From positions 1-64,000 of the forward strand of contig CAMAUX010000020.1 in assembly GCA_945861435.1 (NCBI GenBank): DNA of 64,000 nucleotides. The letters run 5' to 3'. Each line of letters begins with the position of its first letter. Position 1 is the stretch's first letter. Origin of the DNA: Chthoniobacter flavus (lineage in GTDB: Bacteria; Verrucomicrobiota; Verrucomicrobiia; Chthoniobacterales; Chthoniobacteraceae). Shown here in pieces: positions 60,451 to 64,000 of this stretch. A program made the translations under genes and the position numbers. The notes beneath the pieces were generated by a model that worked only from the letters and a program-made list of their open reading frames with translations, did not search any database and was not told the origin of the DNA.

Positions 60451-61821
60451 ATGAAAATGCCCCACCCCGACAAGGCCGGCTGTTCCGGTTTCCAACAACT
60501 TGGGCTGCGTCGTCGCGATGCACTCCGCATCGGCTTTTGCGGTGCGCTCGGGCTGGGGCTTTCGGACCTGCTACAGCACGAGGCGCGTGCGATGATCGAG
60601 CCCGGCTCGGTGAAGGAGGGGCGGGCGAAGAGCGTGATCCACCTCCATCTGCCGGGTGGCATGGCGCAGCAGGAGTCGTGGGATCCGAAGCCCGAGGCGT
60701 CCTCGGAATACCGGGGTGCATTTGGGGTGGTGAAGACGAACACGGGGGAGATCGTGAGCGAGAACTTTGCGCGCCTCGCGAAGGTGGCGGACAAGCTGAC
60801 GATCCTGCGCTCGGTGACGGGCAAGATCCCGGACCACGGCCAGGCGACATACCATTTGTTCACCGGCTACACGCCGACCACGGTCATCGATTACCCGCAG
60901 ATGGGCAGCGTGGTGTCGCACCTGCTCGGTGAGCGCAAGGGGCTCCCTCCCTACGTCGCCGTGCCGAGTTCGAACGGGTTTGCCGGCGGGACGGGATTTC
61001 TCAGCAGCAAACACGGTGCGTTCCAGCTCAACGCCGACCCCGGTGCGGGTGGAGAGTTCAAGGTGCGGGACTTCAGTGTGCCGGCGGGTGTCACCATGGA
61101 GCAGTTTGAGCGGCGCAAGAGTGCGCGTGCCATTGTGGAGAAGCATCTGCGCGCCCTTGATGCGGACACCGACAGGCTCAACACCATGGACGAGTTCCAC
61201 CGGAGCGCCTACGCCCTGCTGACGAGCGACGATGCGCGTCGTGCCTTCTCGCTGGAAGGTGAGAGCGAGGCGATGCGGGACCTCTACGGCCGCGGCTACA
61301 AACTCAAGCAGAACGCGCCCGCGGCCGTCGGCGAGCGGCTCCTGCTCGCACGCCGCATGGTGGAAGCCGGGGTGCGCTTTGTGACGGTGAACTACGGATC
61401 GTGGGACTCGCATGTGGGGATCAAGGAGACCAGCAAGGAGCAGATGCCCGCGCTCGACCACGCTATCACGGGTCTGATCACCGATCTCGACCAGCGCGGT
61501 CTGCTCGAGAGCACCCTCGTGATGGTCACCACCGAGTTTGGGCGCACCCCGAAGATCAACAAAGACAACGGGCGCGATCACTGGGCGCGGGTTTATTCGA
61601 TGCTGCTGGCGGGCGGGGGGATCACGCGCGGCCAGATCTATGGGGCTTCCGACGCCACGGCTGCGGAGCCCGCGCGCGACGAGGTGAAGCTCGAGGACTA
61701 CCTCGCGACCGTTTACCACCAACTCGGCATCGACTCCAACGAGAGGCTGGCGGCGTTTGGCGGCACGCGTCCGATCGACATTGTGAAGGGCGGGCGGGTT
61801 GTGAAGGGGGTTCTCGCTTAG
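60451..61821 (+). CDS. DUF1501 protein (third copy, divergent)
   Basis: The 456-residue protein has DUF1501 landmarks: SVIHLHLPGGMAQQESWDPK, ILRSVTGKIPDHGQATYHLF, RFVTVNYGSWDSHVG, EFGRTPKINKDNGRDHWARV and YSMLLAGGGITRGQIYGASD. The N-terminus has LRRRDALRIGFCGALGLGLS, an export signal resembling a Tat signal. It is much more distant from the two tandem DUF1501 proteins at 8203-11098 than those are from each other. It starts 74 bases after the giant multidomain gene, and the IPT/PPC protein follows 52 bases later. ATG 60451 gives the expected leader. Confidence 0.9.
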   Translation: MKMPHPDKAGCSGFQQLGLRRRDALRIGFCGALGLGLSDLLQHEARAMIEPGSVKEGRAKSVIHLHLPGGMAQQESWDPKPEASSEYRGAFGVVKTNTGEIVSENFARLAKVADKLTILRSVTGKIPDHGQATYHLFTGYTPTTVIDYPQMGSVVSHLLGERKGLPPYVAVPSSNGFAGGTGFLSSKHGAFQLNADPGAGGEFKVRDFSVPAGVTMEQFERRKSARAIVEKHLRALDADTDRLNTMDEFHRSAYALLTSDDARRAFSLEGESEAMRDLYGRGYKLKQNAPAAVGERLLLARRMVEAGVRFVTVNYGSWDSHVGIKETSKEQMPALDHAITGLITDLDQRGLLESTLVMVTTEFGRTPKINKDNGRDHWARVYSMLLAGGGITRGQIYGASDATAAEPARDEVKLEDYLATVYHQLGIDSNERLAAFGGTRPIDIVKGGRVVKGVLA

Positions 61822-61873
61822 ATGCGCCCGGGTTGATGCGGTCTCCGCAGACCGCCGTCGCCAAATAGAAAGT

Positions 61874-64000
61874 ATGTTTCGGATTTCCTGTCTTCGCCTT
61901 GTTGCGGGCCTTCTCGCATTGCTGCCGCCTTTGGTGGGCGCGGGTCCGATGGTGCATCACATTGAGGCGGTGACTCCGCGTGCGGGTCAGCGCGGCACCA
62001 CGGTCGAGGTCACGCTCGAGGGTGCCTACCTCAAGGATCCACGCGAGGTGTTGTTCTATCGTCCCGGCATCCGTTGCGTGGCGGTGAAGGCGCTCCCGTC
62101 GCTTCCCCAGCCGCGCAACACGGTGCACAGCGGCTTTGTGGAGGATCTCGTGCAGTGCCGCTTCGAGATTGCGCCGGACTGCCCTTCAGGCCTGCATCCT
62201 TTCAAACTGCGGACGGCCAGTGAGCTGACGATGATCTCCACCTTTGTCGTGTCTGTCTTCCCTGTGGTGGACGAAGCGGAGCGAGCCCAGGGAGGCAACG
62301 ACACGCTTCAGACCGCGATGCCGGTGGCGCTCAATACGTCGGTGCGCGGAGCGATGACAAACTCTGCGCTGGCCGACGTGGATCTTTACCGCGTGGCGGG
62401 CAAGGCGGGGCAGCATCTCTCCGTCGAGGTCGATGCGGTGTGGATCTCGGAGCGGTACTACGGTGGCGCGGAGTGCGATCTGATGGCGCGGATCCTCGAC
62501 TGGGAGGGGCGGGAGATGGCCCGCAACGATGACAGCGCGCTGCACCTGCAGGACCCTATCGTCTCCACGCTGCTGTCGCGCGATGGGGATTACTACGTGG
62601 AAGTCCGGCAGCGCGTGTTCGGCGGCGCCTGCTCCTACGTGGCGCACATTGGATCCAATGTCCGGCCGGTGGCGGCGTATCCGGTCGGTGGCCGTGCGGG
62701 CGAGTCTTTGGAGGTGACGCTGTTGGGCGATCCCGCGGGACCGGTGAAGCAGAGGATCACCCTGCCGGAATCCCCCGGCGACTTTGGTTTTCAGGGAGGG
62801 ATGCCCTCGCCGATTCCGCTGCGAGTGAGTCGCTGCGTGAATGTGCTTGAGGATGCGGGTGCCGATGTCACCCCCGTGCCCTCGCTGCCCGCCGCGCTCA
62901 ACGGCATCATCGACCAACCCGGCGACGAGGACACGTTCCGTGTCACTGTGAGAAAGGGCGATCGGTGGCGGGTCCGTGTTTTCGGCAGGTCGCTGGGCAC
63001 TCCGTTGGATCCGCGCGTCACGATTCGCCGCGTGGGTGGCGAGGGCGTGGAGGTGGAGGGGGATGATGCGACGTTGGAGGAACGCGGTCTGTACGCGATG
63101 GGGGGCCAGATTCAGCGCAGGGAGAAGATGGACCCGTGCATCCTTTGGGAACCCAAGGCGGACGGCGATCACCTGCTTTCCATCTCGGACATGCGTGGCC
63201 TTGGGGATCCTCTTTCCGTGTACCGGATTGAGGTGGAGGCCGTGGAGGACGAGGTGAACACCAGCATCGGCGCGCGGGTGATTGATGGAGTCGAATGTCC
63301 GCGGCTCACCGGAATCGCCATCCCACAGGGGGGGCGCTGGAACGTGAACGTGAACCTCTCCGAGGGGCAGGGCAACCGGTACAAGGGCGACCTTGAAATC
63401 GCGGTCAGCGGCCTGCCGGAAGGGGTCCGGATGATTGCGCCCCGCATTCGCGCGGGAGCGAAACAGGCGCAGGTGCAGTTCATTGCGGATGCCGGCGCGA
63501 AGCCGCAGGTGGCCTTGATCACCCTTGGGTGCAGGGCTGCGGATGGAAGCCCGCTGGTGAGTCATTCACAGCAGAGCTTCCCGTTCCTGAACCATTCGGG
63601 TGGGCACGCATGGCACACCTTTGTCGTGGACCAGTACGCCCTCGCGGTCACCGAGACTGCGCCGTTTGCGCTGGAACTTGTGCAGCCGGCGATCCCGCTT
63701 TCGCAGAGCAGCGAGCTCGCCGTGCAGGTGAAGGTGACGCGGAGTCCGGGCTTCCAAGATGCCATTGAGTTCCAGTGCGACTGGCTGCCACCCGGTGTGC
63801 ACAGCGAACCCACCGTGACCATCCCGGAGGGGCGGAGCGAAGGCATTCTGCACCTCAGCGCTGATGAGAATGCGCCGGCCGCCACATGGGATCTCGCCGT
63901 CACGGCATCGACCGCCGGGGGCTCGTATTACCTTGGTGCGGGGCGTACGCGCTGCGCGACGAACTTCATCCAACTCACGGTTGCCACGCCTTACGTGGCG
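61874..64000 (+). CDS. Secreted IPT/PPC-domain protein, cut by window edge
   Basis: The open frame from ATG 61874 runs off the right end (709 codons, no stop). It begins with a signal peptide (MFRISCLRLVAGLLALLPPL), then an IPT/TIG-like domain (HHIEAVTPRAGQRGTTVEVT). PPC-type (pre-peptidase C-terminal) beta-sandwiches follow: DVDLYRVAGKAGQHLSVEVD with DGDYYVEVRQRVFGG, and DEDTFRVTVRKGDRWRVRV. Proteins of this build sit next to DUF1501 and PSD1-type genes in Planctomycetes and Verrucomicrobia, and a PSD1-type gene may follow beyond the window (inference). It probably has a binding or structural role. Confidence 0.85.
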   Translation, partial: MFRISCLRLVAGLLALLPPLVGAGPMVHHIEAVTPRAGQRGTTVEVTLEGAYLKDPREVLFYRPGIRCVAVKALPSLPQPRNTVHSGFVEDLVQCRFEIAPDCPSGLHPFKLRTASELTMISTFVVSVFPVVDEAERAQGGNDTLQTAMPVALNTSVRGAMTNSALADVDLYRVAGKAGQHLSVEVDAVWISERYYGGAECDLMARILDWEGREMARNDDSALHLQDPIVSTLLSRDGDYYVEVRQRVFGGACSYVAHIGSNVRPVAAYPVGGRAGESLEVTLLGDPAGPVKQRITLPESPGDFGFQGGMPSPIPLRVSRCVNVLEDAGADVTPVPSLPAALNGIIDQPGDEDTFRVTVRKGDRWRVRVFGRSLGTPLDPRVTIRRVGGEGVEVEGDDATLEERGLYAMGGQIQRREKMDPCILWEPKADGDHLLSISDMRGLGDPLSVYRIEVEAVEDEVNTSIGARVIDGVECPRLTGIAIPQGGRWNVNVNLSEGQGNRYKGDLEIAVSGLPEGVRMIAPRIRAGAKQAQVQFIADAGAKPQVALITLGCRAADGSPLVSHSQQSFPFLNHSGGHAWHTFVVDQYALAVTETAPFALELVQPAIPLSQSSELAVQVKVTRSPGFQDAIEFQCDWLPPGVHSEPTVTIPEGRSEGILHLSADENAPAATWDLAVTASTAGGSYYLGAGRTRCATNFIQLTVATPYVA

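Noticed and set aside
1-64000. tRNA, rRNA or riboswitch genes
   Set aside because: Read by eye I found no convincing cloverleaf, rRNA block or riboswitch core; a covariance-model scan would be decisive.

Overview
The window looks like chromosomal DNA of a high-GC member of the Verrucomicrobiota, or a close relative in the PVC group; I cannot name a species. The evidence is gene content: four modules of the secreted haem/DUF families first seen in Planctomycetes (PSD1-type DUF1549/DUF1553, DUF1501, DUF1552, DUF1592/DUF1588), two sulfatases, sialidase-type propellers, large secreted multidomain hydrolases, and a class III fructose-1,6-bisphosphatase. I see no rRNA, tRNA, prophage or CRISPR array, and no recognisable DNA-binding transcription factor.

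Layout. 1-1,600: the start of a REP-associated tyrosine transposase (RAYT) runs off the left edge. Ten copies of a 20-bp repeat follow in two clusters, one on each side of a truncated sialidase gene. 1,806-4,208: a PP-loop ATPase-like protein converges on a frameshifted glycosyltransferase, probably the edge of a surface-polysaccharide locus. 4,784-14,129 (minus): a spermidine-synthase-like protein, a PQQ propeller, a bicupin, two tandem DUF1501 proteins and a 1,008-aa PSD1 cytochrome. 14,343-18,524 (plus): a YbjN-like protein, then a DUF1592 + DUF1552 pair. 18,945-23,634 (minus): sulfatase, sialidase, DAHP synthase. 23,901-29,134 (minus): a four-gene DUF1592-DUF1552-propeller-LRR operon. 29,418-30,817: an intact RAYT, with a second broken copy of its 5' end and two more repeats. 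30,818-31,704: an AT-richer stretch with two small membrane-protein genes.

From 31,931 to 52,274 the content is mostly housekeeping: prfC, a polyprenyl-phosphate sugar transferase, aroD, a TorF-like porin, small surface proteins, a DinG-type helicase, an LptF/LptG permease, an NHL protein, an HDOD-MBL pair, an ABC-F ATPase, class III FBPase, DUF4337 and an SGNH hydrolase. From 52,299 the window returns to secreted catabolism: prolyl oligopeptidase overlapping an EF-hand sulfatase (minus). Diverging from these (plus) are a 1,314-aa protein joining two esterase-like domains, a ricin-type lectin and an SMP-30 propeller, then DUF1501 and an IPT/PPC-domain protein cut by the right edge.

How it fits together: the sulfatases, sialidase, esterases, peptidase, porin and secreted haem proteins suggest a heterotroph that breaks down sulfated or acetylated polysaccharides and glycoproteins outside the cytoplasm (inference). 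The most unusual element is the RAYT-linked repeat family. Every RAYT start in the window has one repeat copy at a fixed short distance upstream, and further copies form arrays around a gene remnant.
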